Below, piece after piece: positions 1 through 12,277 of a stretch of DNA of 64,000 nt. Below the pieces are notes generated by a model. It was given only the letters and a program-made list of their open reading frames with translations. It was not told the origin of the DNA and searched no databases. A program made the position numbers and the translations under genes. The DNA is from an uncultured bacterium (lineage in GTDB: Bacteria > Bacillota > Clostridia > Christensenellales > QALW01), in NCBI GenBank assembly GCA_905214315.1, contig CAJMLN010000006.1, positions 3,606 through 67,605 of the forward strand, given 5' to 3'. The first letter of the stretch is position 1, and each line of letters begins with the position of its first letter.

Positions 1-873
1 CCCACCTATAACTTTGCCAATGTGGTGGACGATCATTTGATGGAGATCACGCATGTGATGCGCGGCAGCGAGTATCTTTCCAGCACGCCCAAGTACAATC
101 TGCTGTATCAGGCCTTTGGCTGGGAGCCGCCGGTATATGTGCATCTGCCCCTGATTATGAAGGACGCGACCCATAAGCTTTCCAAGCGCAACGGGGATAT
201 GTCGTTCCATGATCTTCTGGACGCGGGCTATCTTTCCGATGCGGTGGTCAATTATATCGCTCTTTTAGGCTGGAACGACGGTACCAATCAGGAAATTTAT
301 ACGCGCCGGGAGCTGATTGAGGCGTTTTCATTGGAGGGAATCAGCAAATCGCCCGCGATTTTTGATATTCCCAAACTGAAGTGGATGAACGGCGAATATA
401 TCAAGGCGATGCCCTTTGACGATTTTTATCAGGCCGCGGAGCCATGGCTGGCACAGAACGAGGCTTTGAAGCAGTACGACTTTAAAAAGCTGGCCGCGCT
501 GATTCAGACGCGGATAGAGATTTTTTCGGAAATCCCCCAAAAACTGGCGTTTTTGCCGGAGGTGGCCCCGCATGAAACGGCGCTTTACTGCCATAAAAAG
601 TTTAAGCTGGACGAAGCCGGCGCACGCGAGAGCCTGCAGCAGGTAAAAGAGGCGTATGAGGGAATTGAAACCTGGTGTGAGCAAAGCATCCATGACACGC
701 TGATTCAGCTGGCGCAGGAAAAGGGAAAAAAGAACGGTGCTATTATGTGGCCGGCGCGTGTTGCCCTGTGCGGGCTGGAGAGCACACCCGGCGGCGCCGT
801 GGAGCTGGCGGATATTTTGGGAAAAGACGAGACGCTCCGGCGGCTGGATAGGGCGATTGCGATGTTTTCCTAA
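1..873 (+). CDS. gltX: Glutamyl-tRNA synthetase, C-terminal part (5' end outside window)
   Basis: Charges tRNA-Glu (or tRNA-Glu/Gln) with glutamate in the cytoplasm. The reading frame is open from base 1, so the N-terminal HIGH half of the Rossmann domain lies upstream of the window. Visible are the class I synthetase segment VVDDHLMEITHVMRG, the HLPLIMK stretch, and the KLSKR signature (KMSKS equivalent) near codon 60, followed by the GluRS stem-contact and anticodon-binding helical domains. The C-terminus MWPARVALCG...PGG is typical of bacterial GluRS. An intrinsic terminator follows directly. It converges with the lipoprotein gene on the other strand. Confidence 0.96.
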   Translation, partial: PTYNFANVVDDHLMEITHVMRGSEYLSSTPKYNLLYQAFGWEPPVYVHLPLIMKDATHKLSKRNGDMSFHDLLDAGYLSDAVVNYIALLGWNDGTNQEIYTRRELIEAFSLEGISKSPAIFDIPKLKWMNGEYIKAMPFDDFYQAAEPWLAQNEALKQYDFKKLAALIQTRIEIFSEIPQKLAFLPEVAPHETALYCHKKFKLDEAGARESLQQVKEAYEGIETWCEQSIHDTLIQLAQEKGKKNGAIMWPARVALCGLESTPGGAVELADILGKDETLRRLDRAIAMFS

Positions 874-905
874 AAAAGGCGAAGAAATTTTCTTCGCCTT
901 TTTTA
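873..905 (+). terminator. Intrinsic terminator of gltX
   Basis: The stem GGCGAAGA / TCTTCGCC has a short AATTT loop and is flanked by an A-run upstream and a T-run downstream. It starts at the gltX stop codon. The A/T symmetry could make it work from both sides, but the leftward gene at 988 ends too far away for it to be needed there. Confidence 0.85.
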
Positions 906-987
906 GGCAGCACGATAGCCGCATAAAAGTCCGCTTGCCCATAATTTTCTAAGATATTGGCCTTTTCCATGCTTTTTTTCTTACGCC

Positions 988-2634
988 TCAAGAGGTTTCC
1001 TGTGTCGGTTCGGCAGGCTTTAAAAAGTACCAGGTGCTGATTTTGGAATACACGTCGAAATCTCTTTTGATTCCCGAGGGAACGAGGTCGGAGCGGTATA
1101 AAAACGTATTTCTTTCAAAAAACAGGCCGATGTGCGGCAGCTCCTGTGCAAACAGAAGCTGCAGGCTGTTTGCCGCGGCCTTTAATTCCTCCAAGGTGCC
1201 GGCGTTATCTATCCGGGTAAGGATTGCGTCCATTTCCGCTGAGGAATAATTGGATAAATTGCCCTCGCCCTGCGACAGCGCAAATTTTAAATTGGGCGCT
1301 TCGGAGAGATAATAACCGCTTAAAATCAGGTCATAGCTGCCCTTTTGGATTACATCCTTCAAAGCAGCCTCAGCCAGGGCGTTTACATTCACTTTGATGC
1401 CAATTTCTTTTAAATTCCGCTGAATGGAAAGCGCTGCTTCCCGGCGGACGGGATTTTCCGGGACGTTGATAACGGCCAGGGTCAATTCGATAATTTTGCC
1501 GTCGCTTTCCAGATACCCGTCGCCGTCGGTATCGGCATATTCCAGCTGTGCCAGCAGCTCCCGGGCGCGGGTCAGGTTTGTATCATACCGCTGGACGTTG
1601 GCGTTGGAGAGAGAGGAATCGTTATACAGGGGCTGTTCGGTGCCGGTGGCCTTGGTAAGATAGATGTTGTTGATGATATCCGTCCGGTTGATTGCATACG
1701 CAACGGCCTGCCGGAAGGCGGTATTTGCCAAAAACGGATTTTTAAAGTTCGTGCCTAAATATACATAATTGCGCGAGGTATAGTCCAGCGCGGAAACGCC
1801 GTCGATGATTTCATAGATATCCGTGGTCATTAAGGATGTGGGAACGCAGTCCAGCTCACCGGCCAAAAAGGCGTTGATAATCGATTCGGTATCGGCATAG
1901 CCGACGGCTGTTACGCTCTCTAATACGGGCGTTTTTTTCCACCACTTGGAGTAGGCCTCCAGCTGCATCCGGGTTTCGCCTTCAAGGGAAAGGCTTTGGG
2001 CGTAAAAGCAGCCGCTTCCGCAGGGCAGCTCAAGCGTGGACGCGGGCTTGCCGCTGTAGTAGGCCTCGGGAATTATGGGAATGTTCAGGGCGTACAGCAG
2101 CGCATAGGATTTTACTTTGGGATACAGCATCAGCGTCGTGCCGTAGCCTTCGGCCCGCTCGATGTAATAGGAGAGCGTGGCGTGATAGATGCTGGAGGCG
2201 TCGTTTAAGGCGGTGTTGATTGTATAGGCGGCGTCGCTGCCGCTGACCTCGCCCAAGTCGTTGTGCCAGTGTACGTTGCTGCGCAGCTCGAAAATCCAGA
2301 CGTTCTGCGCTTCGTCATACCGCCAGCTCTGCGCCAGGCAGGCGGCAGGCTCCATAGCGTCGTCAAACTCTATCAGCGGCTCAAAGATCATAGAATAGAC
2401 GCTGCGCATCTGCGCTTCCTTCAAGTACAGCGGGTGCATGGTGGCGGGGGAGCGCGTCATGGGAATGCGCAGTGTGCCGCCCGGCAGCGCTTCCTGCGGC
2501 TGCGTCTGGGTCACGCCTGCGTCGCCCGGCGGAGAAATGGGGGCCTCCGGCTCCTCCTGCCGGGAGCAGGCGCACAGAAGCAATGTTAAAAACAGCGCCG
2601 TCAGCTTAAGAATACAGCTTTTGATAGATTTCAT
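988..2634 (-). CDS. ABC transporter substrate-binding lipoprotein, family 5 (peptide/OppA-like)
   Basis: A 548-residue extracellular solute-binding protein of the SBP_bac_5 type, which binds oligopeptides, nickel or oligosaccharides for ABC import. The N-terminus is a lipoprotein signal peptide with lipobox LCAC (lipidated Cys about residue 23), then a Pro/Glu-rich linker. The body shows family landmarks such as GGTLRIPM, FELRSNVHWHN and FRQAVAYAINR. No permease or ATPase genes are next to it, so it may be an orphan serving a distant transporter. It overlaps the 3' end of the transglycosylase gene by 29 bp, suggesting cotranscription with polA-coaE-slt. Ligand cannot be told from sequence. 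Confidence 0.85.
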   Translation of the reverse strand: MKSIKSCILKLTALFLTLLLCACSRQEEPEAPISPPGDAGVTQTQPQEALPGGTLRIPMTRSPATMHPLYLKEAQMRSVYSMIFEPLIEFDDAMEPAACLAQSWRYDEAQNVWIFELRSNVHWHNDLGEVSGSDAAYTINTALNDASSIYHATLSYYIERAEGYGTTLMLYPKVKSYALLYALNIPIIPEAYYSGKPASTLELPCGSGCFYAQSLSLEGETRMQLEAYSKWWKKTPVLESVTAVGYADTESIINAFLAGELDCVPTSLMTTDIYEIIDGVSALDYTSRNYVYLGTNFKNPFLANTAFRQAVAYAINRTDIINNIYLTKATGTEQPLYNDSSLSNANVQRYDTNLTRARELLAQLEYADTDGDGYLESDGKIIELTLAVINVPENPVRREAALSIQRNLKEIGIKVNVNALAEAALKDVIQKGSYDLILSGYYLSEAPNLKFALSQGEGNLSNYSSAEMDAILTRIDNAGTLEELKAAANSLQLLFAQELPHIGLFFERNTFLYRSDLVPSGIKRDFDVYSKISTWYFLKPAEPTQETS

Positions 2635-3181
2635 AGCGCGTAGTCACCTTTGAAAGATATTTGGAGGTCTCTTTATAGGGAATGACATAGAGGGTTTTGC
2701 CGTCGGAGGAATATTTTTCATTTTGCAGCCACTGGCGCACATTGCCCTCGCCGCCGTTGTAGGCGGTAACAGCCAGGTCCGTGCTGCCGTCAAACCGGGA
2801 GAGAAGATAGGAAAAATAGCAACAGCCGATGCGGATATTCGTCTCCGGATCGGTAAGCGCGCCGGGATCGCAGGAAAGATCGTATTTTTCGGTAATCCAC
2901 CGGGCGGTCTCGGGCAGAAGCTGCATCAGGCCCACCGCGCCCTTGGAGGATTCGGCGGCCGGGTCAAAGCCGCTTTCGGTGCTGATAATCGCATACACCA
3001 GATACTTATCCAGTCCGAATTCCTCGCTGGAGGCTTCCACGTATTCGGAATACTGAATCGGAAGCTTTTGGCGGATCACCGTATTGCTCCAGATAAAGGC
3101 TATGTATAAAAGCACGGCCAGCGCCGCCGCGAGCGCGATAATTTTAATCAGCTGCTGTGAAAGAAAGGTTCCCTTTGCCAT
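2606..3181 (-). CDS. Membrane-anchored lytic transglycosylase (SLT domain)
   Basis: Cleaves peptidoglycan glycan strands to 1,6-anhydro ends outside the membrane. It is 191 residues long. An N-terminal transmembrane segment (about residues 10-30) is followed by a family 1 SLT domain with the catalytic Glu in AIISTESGF, then GAVGLMQLLPETA and TAYNGGEGNV, the standard substrate-cleft motifs. Its start lies inside coaE (38-bp overlap), and its end overlaps the next lipoprotein gene. Both overlaps support one transcript. Clostridia and bacilli often keep such a short transglycosylase beside coaE. Confidence 0.9.
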   Translation of the reverse strand: MAKGTFLSQQLIKIIALAAALAVLLYIAFIWSNTVIRQKLPIQYSEYVEASSEEFGLDKYLVYAIISTESGFDPAAESSKGAVGLMQLLPETARWITEKYDLSCDPGALTDPETNIRIGCCYFSYLLSRFDGSTDLAVTAYNGGEGNVRQWLQNEKYSSDGKTLYVIPYKETSKYLSKVTTRYEIYQKLYS

Positions 3182-3764
3182 AATATCCTCCTAATTTTTG
3201 AAGAATCGCATCCGTCTGCCGCAGGGTCTGCGCCAGGGTGCCGGTGTTGTCAATGATGAAATCCGCCTTTTGCCTGCGGGTGCTGTCGTCCGTCTGGCGG
3301 GAAATCCGCTCTAAAATTTCCCGGCGGGAAAGTCCGTCCCGCGCCTGGGCGCGGCGGATGCGCGTTTCGGTTTCGCACACCACCGCGATGACCTTATCGC
3401 AAAGCTGATCCAACCCGCTTTCCATCAGCAGCGGCGCGTCGAGAATCTTGATCGGCGCCGGGCTCTCTTCCATCCGGCAAAGGAGCTCCGCCTTGATGAT
3501 GGGGTGCAGCAGTCCGTTCAGCTTTTCGGTGCGCGCGGAATCCGCAAATACGTACCCGGCCAGCTTTTTCCGGTCCAATACGCCGGCGGCGTCAAAAAAA
3601 TCCCCGCCGAAAGCTTGGGCAATCGCCTGCGCGCCGGGGCCGCCTTTCTGGGTAACCCGGCGGGAAATTTCGTCCGCGTCGAACACGGGAAGGCCTTTTT
3701 GGGCCAGATAGGCCGAAACCGTGCTCTTGCCTGAGGCGATGCCGCCGGTAAGTCCTACAATCAT
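3144..3764 (-). CDS. coaE: Dephospho-CoA kinase
   Basis: Catalyses the last step of coenzyme A synthesis, ATP-dependent phosphorylation of dephospho-CoA at the 3' hydroxyl. The protein is 206 residues, normal for the family. The N-terminal P-loop is GLTGGIASGKST, followed by the VFDADEISR segment that contacts dephospho-CoA, and RRAQARDGLSRRE resembles the lid region. It overlaps polA by 4 bp (ATGA arrangement), implying translational coupling. The polA-coaE-transglycosylase order is a familiar Firmicutes arrangement. Confidence 0.95.
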   Translation of the reverse strand: MIVGLTGGIASGKSTVSAYLAQKGLPVFDADEISRRVTQKGGPGAQAIAQAFGGDFFDAAGVLDRKKLAGYVFADSARTEKLNGLLHPIIKAELLCRMEESPAPIKILDAPLLMESGLDQLCDKVIAVVCETETRIRRAQARDGLSRREILERISRQTDDSTRRQKADFIIDNTGTLAQTLRQTDAILQKLGGYYGKGNLSFTAAD

Positions 3765-6262
3765 TTCAGTTCAAACCAGGTCCTTCCTATGTTGGCCTCG
3801 GCAACCAGCGGAACCGTAAGGGCCGCCGCGGCCTCCATGCGTTCTTTCAACAGGGCCGCCGCCCGCTGGGCGTCTTTTTGGCGGACCTCAAGGATCAGCT
3901 CGTCGTGTACCTGCAAAATCAGCTTGCCGTCGATATCCGAGCTTTCCAGGCCCTCCTGCACGTGCAGCATTGCCAGCTTGATAATATCGGCCGCACTGCC
4001 CTGAATTGGCGCGTTCATCGCCACGCGCTCGCCGAAGGCGCGTACGTTGTGGTTCTGCGCCCGCAGCTGCGGAATCTCCCGCCGGCGGCCTAAAATTGTA
4101 GTAACAAAGCCCTTTTCCTTTGCCTTTTGTACGCAGGCGTCCATATATTTCCTGACCTTGGGATATTTTAAAAAGTATTTTTCAATAAACGCGGCGGCCT
4201 CTTTGCGGGTAACGCCGGTATTTTTCGCCAGCCCGAAATCGCTGATGCCGTAAACGATGCCGAAATTTACCGCCTTGGCCGCGCTGCGCTGCTGCGGCGT
4301 GACGTCCGAGAGCGCCGTACCGAAGACCTCCGCCGCGGTGCGCGCGTGGATATCCTCGTTGTTCAAAAAGGCCCGGATCAGCGTTTCATCCCCGGAAAGG
4401 TGGGCCAGAATCCGCAGCTCTATTTGGGAATAATCAGCGTTTACCAGCAAAAAATCATCCTTTTCCGCGCGGAAGGCCCGGCGGATATTCTTGCCGTAGG
4501 CGGTGCGCACGGGAATATTCTGCAGGTTCGGCTCGGTGCTGGAAATCCGCCCGGTGGCGGTTACGGCCTGATTGAACGTGGAGTGGATTCGCCCGGTTTT
4601 GGGGGAAATCAGCGGATACATGCCGTCCACGTAGGTGCTTTTGAGCTTCTGCGCCTGCCGGTATTCGATAATGGGCTGAATAATCGGATGCTCCAGCTGC
4701 TCCAGCACGTCGTTATCGGTGGAATATCCGGTCTTGGTCTTGCGCCTGGCGGGCAGGCCGAGGTCCTGAAAGAGCACCTCGCCCAGCTGCTTGGGGCTGT
4801 TGATATTAAAGCTTTCGCGGCCGGAAAGCGTAAAAATTTCGGCCGAAAGCTCGTTTAAGCGCTGGCTGAATTCGGCGCCCAGCGTGCGCAGAATGTCGGC
4901 GTCCACAAAAAAGCCGGTTTTTTCCATTGAAAACAGCACGCGCGCCAGCGGCAGTTCAATATCGCGGTACAGGGCGGACAGCTGCTTTTTTTCCAGCTCC
5001 TTTTGCTGCAGGGAAAAAATATGGCAAAGCGCCGCCGCCCCCGGGGCGGTATGATATTTTTCGGCGATGCGCGCAAAGGAGAGGTCCTCGTTGCCCGCGT
5101 CGATCAGATATTCGGCCAGCATAACGTCGCCGGATATCCCGGCGATGGGATAGGGAAAAAAGTGCATGGCCTGTTTGCTGTCAAAAAAGATTTTCCGAAT
5201 TTTGGGGTTTTCCAAAAACGGCTGCAGCAGCGCGGCGGCCGCTTCCTTTTCCATGCCGCCGGAGAGCAGATCTACCGCCAGGGGCAGAACGTACTGCACC
5301 TGCCCGCCCGGGCACAGGGTGATTTCCTGCTGTGTAATAAATACGGCCAGCGTGTCGCCGGCAAAGGTAAATTCCTCAAACGGCTTTGTGGTAAAGCTGA
5401 GGCGCGCTTCCGTCTTTCCGGTGCGCTCCAGCAGGCTTTTGAACTCATAGCGCGCAAAAATCTCGGCCGTTCTTTCGCTGTCCGGAGGCGCGTAGGCGCA
5501 CTCGGCCAGCGGGGGAACGTCCACGTCCCGCACGATCGTCGCTAAATATTTGCTCTCCGCGGCGGCGGCCCCTCCGGCGCGGATTTTTTCGCCCAGCTTT
5601 CCGGTAATTTCCGCGGCGTTTTCCAGCACGCCCTCCACACTGCGGTATTTTTCCAAAAGGGAGAGCGCCGTTTTTTCCCCTACGCCGGCAATGCCGGGAA
5701 TATTGTCGGAGGAATCGCCCATCAGGCCCTTTAAATCGCAGATCTGCGCGGGGGTAAGGCCGTAGGCGTCCTTCAGTCCTTCCGGCGTGAGCTTTTCCAC
5801 CTCGGTAATACCCTTTTTGGTGAGCCACACGGTGGTGCTTTCACTGATCAGCTGCAGGGAATCCCGGTCGCCGGTCAGAATGACGCACCGGCCGCCCACT
5901 TCGTCCGAAAGCCGGGAATAGGTGCCGATGATATCGTCCGCCTCAAAGCCGGGCGCCTCCACGCAGCGCACGCCCAAATCCGTAAGGATTTCCTTCAGCA
6001 GGGGAAGCTGGGGAACCAGCTCCTCGGGCATTTTTTTGCGGCCGGCCTTATATTCGGCATATCTTTTGTGCCGGAAAGTGGGCTGCTTTACGTCAAAGGC
6101 GCACACGATGCAGTCGGGCTGATATTCATCGGCCACGCGGTAGAACATCTTTAAAAAGCCGTATACCGCGTTGGTATAGGTGCCGTCCTGGGCAGATAAC
6201 AGCGGCAGCGCGTAAAAGGCGCGGTGAATCAGGCTGTTGCCGTCAATTAAAAGTGTTTTCAC
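3761..6262 (-). CDS. polA: DNA polymerase I
   Basis: An 833-residue repair and Okazaki-fragment polymerase. An N-terminal 5'-3' exonuclease/flap domain (about 1-280; LLIDGNSLIHRAFYA, LTGDRDSLQL, GLMGDSSDNIPG) is followed by a degenerate 3'-5' exonuclease-like domain, then the family A polymerase domain with motif A DYSQIELR, motif B RSAAKAVNFGIVYG and motif C QVHDELILEV. The metal-binding DxE of the proofreading site is not present (the region reads FITQQEITL), so proofreading activity is probably absent, as in Bacillus-type enzymes. First gene of the leftward cluster, divergent from glgA. Confidence 0.97.
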   Translation of the reverse strand: MKTLLIDGNSLIHRAFYALPLLSAQDGTYTNAVYGFLKMFYRVADEYQPDCIVCAFDVKQPTFRHKRYAEYKAGRKKMPEELVPQLPLLKEILTDLGVRCVEAPGFEADDIIGTYSRLSDEVGGRCVILTGDRDSLQLISESTTVWLTKKGITEVEKLTPEGLKDAYGLTPAQICDLKGLMGDSSDNIPGIAGVGEKTALSLLEKYRSVEGVLENAAEITGKLGEKIRAGGAAAAESKYLATIVRDVDVPPLAECAYAPPDSERTAEIFARYEFKSLLERTGKTEARLSFTTKPFEEFTFAGDTLAVFITQQEITLCPGGQVQYVLPLAVDLLSGGMEKEAAAALLQPFLENPKIRKIFFDSKQAMHFFPYPIAGISGDVMLAEYLIDAGNEDLSFARIAEKYHTAPGAAALCHIFSLQQKELEKKQLSALYRDIELPLARVLFSMEKTGFFVDADILRTLGAEFSQRLNELSAEIFTLSGRESFNINSPKQLGEVLFQDLGLPARRKTKTGYSTDNDVLEQLEHPIIQPIIEYRQAQKLKSTYVDGMYPLISPKTGRIHSTFNQAVTATGRISSTEPNLQNIPVRTAYGKNIRRAFRAEKDDFLLVNADYSQIELRILAHLSGDETLIRAFLNNEDIHARTAAEVFGTALSDVTPQQRSAAKAVNFGIVYGISDFGLAKNTGVTRKEAAAFIEKYFLKYPKVRKYMDACVQKAKEKGFVTTILGRRREIPQLRAQNHNVRAFGERVAMNAPIQGSAADIIKLAMLHVQEGLESSDIDGKLILQVHDELILEVRQKDAQRAAALLKERMEAAAALTVPLVAEANIGRTWFELK

Positions 6263-6474
6263 AAAAAACCTCGCATCCGGCGGAAGGCCGTTTTTATAAA
6301 GTATACCACGTTTTCAGGAAAAATAAAAGGGATTTTCCGCTGTTTCCCCACTGCCTGCGAAAATTTGCAGCGGACAAAAAAATAATCTGTACTTTAAAGG
6401 GTGTTTATGGTAAAATAAATGAAAAATCGGCCGTGCGCCGCCCCGGCGGCGGTCTCAGCAGAGGAGGAAGAACG

Positions 6475-7877
6475 ATGAAGGTTTTATTTGCCGCGTCCGA
6501 GGCCGCGCCCTTTGCCAAGGTGGGCGGGCTGGCCGACGTTGTAGGCTCGCTGCCGGCGGCCCTGGCGCAGAAGGGCGTGGAGACGGCGGTGATTCTTCCT
6601 AAATATAAAGTGATTGACGAAAAATACAAGGGCACCTTTTTGGGCAGCACGGAAGTCGTTATGGGCTGGCGCAGGCAGTACGCCGGGCTTTTTCTGCTGG
6701 AGTACCGCGGCGTAAAGGTGTTTTTTGTGGACAATGAATATTATTTCGGCGGGGACAGCGTGTACGGATATTTGGAGGGAGAGGCCGAAAAATACGCGTT
6801 CTTTTCGCTGGCGGTGCTGGCGCTGCTGCCGCTTTCGGGCTTTATGCCCGACGTTCTGCACTGCAACGACTGGCAGACCGGTCTGCTGCCGCTGCTGCTG
6901 AAAAAGAAAAATTTTCCCGTAAAAACCGTGCTGACGATTCATAACCTGCAGTATCAGGGAACCTTCGGCCAGCAGGTTTTTAAGGATCTGCTCGGGTTTT
7001 CCGACGATATGTTTACCGTTGACCGGCTGGAATTCTACGGCGGCGCCAGCTTTTTAAAGGGCGGCCTGCTCTATGCCGATCAGCTGACCACGGTGAGCCC
7101 CACCTACCGTGAGGAGACGCTGACCGCGCAGTACGGCGAGCGGATGGAGGGCGTGCTGGCCTGCCGCGCCGGGGATTATACCGGCATTTTAAACGGAATT
7201 GACGAAACCGATTACGATCCCGCCGCCGATAGCCTGATTTCCTTCCCCTACGCGGCGCCGGAGGGAAAGGCCGCCAATAAGGCTGCCCTGCAGGAGGAGC
7301 TGGGGCTGTGCAGGGAGGATGTGCCCCTGGTGGCGGTGGTCTCCCGCCTGTATGACCAGAAGGGGCTTTCCCTGATCCGGGAAAAGCTGCACGAGCTGCT
7401 GTTTTCCCAAAAATTCCAGCTGGCGGTGCTCGGAACGGGAGAGCCGGAATACGAACGGTTTTTTACCGATATCGCCCGGTGGTATCACGGCCGTGTTTCG
7501 GTGCGCATCGGCTATGACAACGCTCTGGCGCACCGCATCTATGCCGGGTCCGATCTGTTTTTGATGCCCTCGCGCTTTGAGCCCTGCGGGCTTTCCCAGC
7601 TGATTGCCATGCGCTACGGCGCTCTGCCGGTGGTGCGGCGCACGGGAGGGCTCAGCGATACCGTAAAGGACGTCGGCGACGGCGGCTGGGGCTTCTGCTT
7701 TGACGATTACAGCGCGGAGCAGATGGCCGGCGCGCTTTGCCGGGGCTTTGAATGCTTTTATGATTCGGCGGCCTTTGCCGCGGCGCAGAAGAGGGCCATG
7801 GCGCAGGATTTTTCCTGGAACAGGAGCGCGGAGGCATACCGGAATTTATATAACAGGCTTTGCGGAGGTGAGCATTG

Positions 7878-7878
<1 letters not shown>
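6475..7878 (+). CDS. glgA: Glycogen (ADP-glucose) synthase
   Basis: Transfers glucose from ADP-glucose to growing alpha-1,4-glucan. From the ATG at 6475 it is 467 residues, matching the family. This start is chosen because GAGGAGGA lies just upstream and the protein then begins MKVLFAASEAAPFAKVGGL, the canonical GlgA N-terminus with the ADP-glucose-binding KVGGLADV motif. The GT5 C-terminal half has PSRFEPCGLSQ. An in-frame upstream extension exists but has no homology logic. Its stop overlaps the glgP start. No glgB or glgC is in the window. Confidence 0.95.
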
Positions 7879-10273
<2,395 letters not shown>

Positions 10274-10295
<22 letters not shown>

Positions 10296-12199
10296 TCTTT
10301 GATTCTCACAGCACGGCGTTTCGCTGTCCCCAGGGGGCAATCAAGCGCGGAGAAACCCTGAAACTGTCGGTTTTTGTCAGCGCGGCGCTCTCGCCGGAGC
10401 GCGTAACGGCAAGGCTGTGGGAAAACGGCGCCGAGCGGCTGCTGCCTCTGGAGCGGCGCCGCTTCTTTTCCCATACGCCCTACGGTGATTTTCTGCAGGA
10501 ATTCTGCCTGAATGTTTCATGTGAAACAATCGGGCTGTTCTGGTATCAGTTCCGGATTGACACGCCCGGCGGGCCGTTGTACTGCGGCAATCGCGAGGAT
10601 ATGCTCGGCGGCGCGTGCGCCGTGCGGACGGAGCCGGATTACCGGTACAGCTACCGGGTAAACGTCGTGGACGAGGCCTTTGCCGTGCCGGACTGGGCGC
10701 AGGGCGCGGTGATGTATCAGATTTTCCCCGACCGCTTTTTCCGGGCGCGGGGGGAAGGGGATCCGGCCGGCCGGCGGATGCACGCGGACTGGAGAGAGCA
10801 GCCGGAATATCTTCCCGATCCTGAAAAGGGCTATTATCCTGCGGATGATTTTTTCGGCGGCAATTTAAAGGGCATTGAGGAAAAGCTGCCGTATTTCAAG
10901 AGCCTGCACGTTGAGGTGCTGTATCTGAACCCGATTTTCCGCGCGTATTCCAACCACCGCTACGATACCGGCGACTATGAGACCGTTGATCCGCTGCTGG
11001 GAACGCGGAAGGATTTTGAAGATCTGTGCGCCGCGGCGGAAAGCCTCGGGATACGGGTGATTTTAGACGGCGTGTTTTCCCACACCGGCAGCGACAGCCG
11101 CTATTTTAACCGCGAGGGGACGTATCCCGAATTAGGCGCGTACCAATCCGAGGCTTCCCCGTATTATCCGTGGTATAATTTTTCGGAATTTCCCCGAAAA
11201 TACGATTGCTGGTGGGGCGTGTGGTCCCTGCCCTGCGTGAAAGAGATGACGCCCTCGTATATCGATTATATCCTTACCGGCAGGGAGAGCATCGTGCGGC
11301 GCTGGCTGAGAAGCGGCGCCTCCGGCTGGCGGCTGGACGTGGCCGACGAGCTGCCGGATGAATTTATCGCGCTTCTGCGCCGCTGCGCGAAGGAAGAAAA
11401 GAGCGACGCGCTGATTCTCGGCGAGGTGTGGGAGGACGCGGCCGACAAGGTCAGCTACGGGCGGCAGAGGGAATTTCTGTTCGGCCGTGGACTGGACAGC
11501 GTTATGAATTATCCCCTGCGCGAGGCGATTGTCGGGCTCCTGACCGGGGAGCTTCCGGCGGAGGCGTTCTGCCGCCGCGTGCTTTCCCTGCGGGAGAATT
11601 ATCCGCCGCAGACGTTTTTCAGCACGATGAATTTCCTCTCCACCCACGATGTGGCGCGCATTACCACGCGCCTGGCCGGAGATACGCAGGGGCTCTCCCG
11701 GGAGGAGAAGGCGCGGCATCGGGTGAGCGGCGATGCCCTGATGCGTGCAGCGGCGCTGCATAAGCTGGGCGCCCTGCTGCTGTATGCGCTGCCCGGTATG
11801 CCCTGCATCTATTACGGCGATGAGGCCGGTCTGCAGGGCTGTGAGGATCCCTTCAACCGCGGCACCTATCCCTGGGGAAACGAGGACGCCGGGCTTCTGG
11901 CCTGGTACCGGGCCCTGGGCGAGCTGCGGGACGAGGTCTTCCGCCGGGGTGCGCTGTGCCTGGAGGCGGCCGGGCCGCTGGTGAGCGTCCGGCGGGAATA
12001 CGGCAGCCGGCGCCGCAGCGTGCTGATAAATCCCACCGACGACTGTGCCGAAACACTGCTGGACGCCTCCTATTTTAAAGAGGAGCCGCGGCTGCTTCTG
12101 GCCACCGGGGGGGACGTGCAGTATTCCGTGCGGGAAAACGGATGGTATCTGCTGCTGCCGCCCTATGGGGGCGCGGCGTTCGGAGAATGTTTCACATGA
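10274..12199 (+). CDS. GH13 alpha-amylase family enzyme (neopullulanase/cyclomaltodextrinase-like)
   Basis: A 641-residue intracellular alpha-glucan hydrolase, likely degrading maltodextrins or glycogen branches with GlgP. An N-terminal beta-sandwich (about 1-125) precedes the (beta/alpha)8 barrel. The four GH13 regions are visible: DGVFSH, GWRLDVADE (nucleophile Asp about 355), LILGEVWED (acid/base Glu about 384) and STHDVARI (Asp about 459). No signal peptide. It overlaps glgP by 22 bp. Two parS-like 16-mers lie within it, one inside the N-terminal coding region and one containing the stop codon. Confidence 0.9.
10513..10528. other. ParB-binding parS-like site 1
   Basis: TGTTTCATGTGAAACA matches the Bacillus-type parS consensus TGTTTCACGTGAAACA at 15 of 16 positions. 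It sits in the coding sequence of the GH13 gene (codons for NVSCET), as parS sites often lie inside genes. It is the exact reverse complement of the site at 12188. ParB would nucleate here and recruit condensin for origin segregation. Confidence 0.7.
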
Positions 12200-12203
12200 A
12201 ACA
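12188..12203. other. ParB-binding parS-like site 2
   Basis: TGTTTCACATGAAACA matches the parS consensus at 15 of 16 positions. It spans the TGA stop codon of the GH13 gene. It lies only about 45 bp from site 3. Confidence 0.72.
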
Positions 12204-12246
12204 TTCTGAGACAAAGGCGGAAAGGGAAGGTCCCTTTTTTATAAAA

Positions 12247-12262
12247 AGTTTCACGTGAAACA
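12247..12262. other. ParB-binding parS-like site 3
   Basis: AGTTTCACGTGAAACA keeps the perfect palindromic core GTTTCACGTGAAAC, and only the outermost base differs from consensus. It lies in the gap between the GH13 and VOC genes, just upstream of the VOC ribosome binding site AAAGGAGAG. Confidence 0.78.
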
Positions 12263-12277
12263 AAAGGAGAGAGTTTT

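Noticed and set aside
11132..12214. 360-codon leftward ORF opposite the GH13 gene
   Set aside because: Shadow of the GH13 coding sequence, which has all four catalytic regions. No RBS or family signature.
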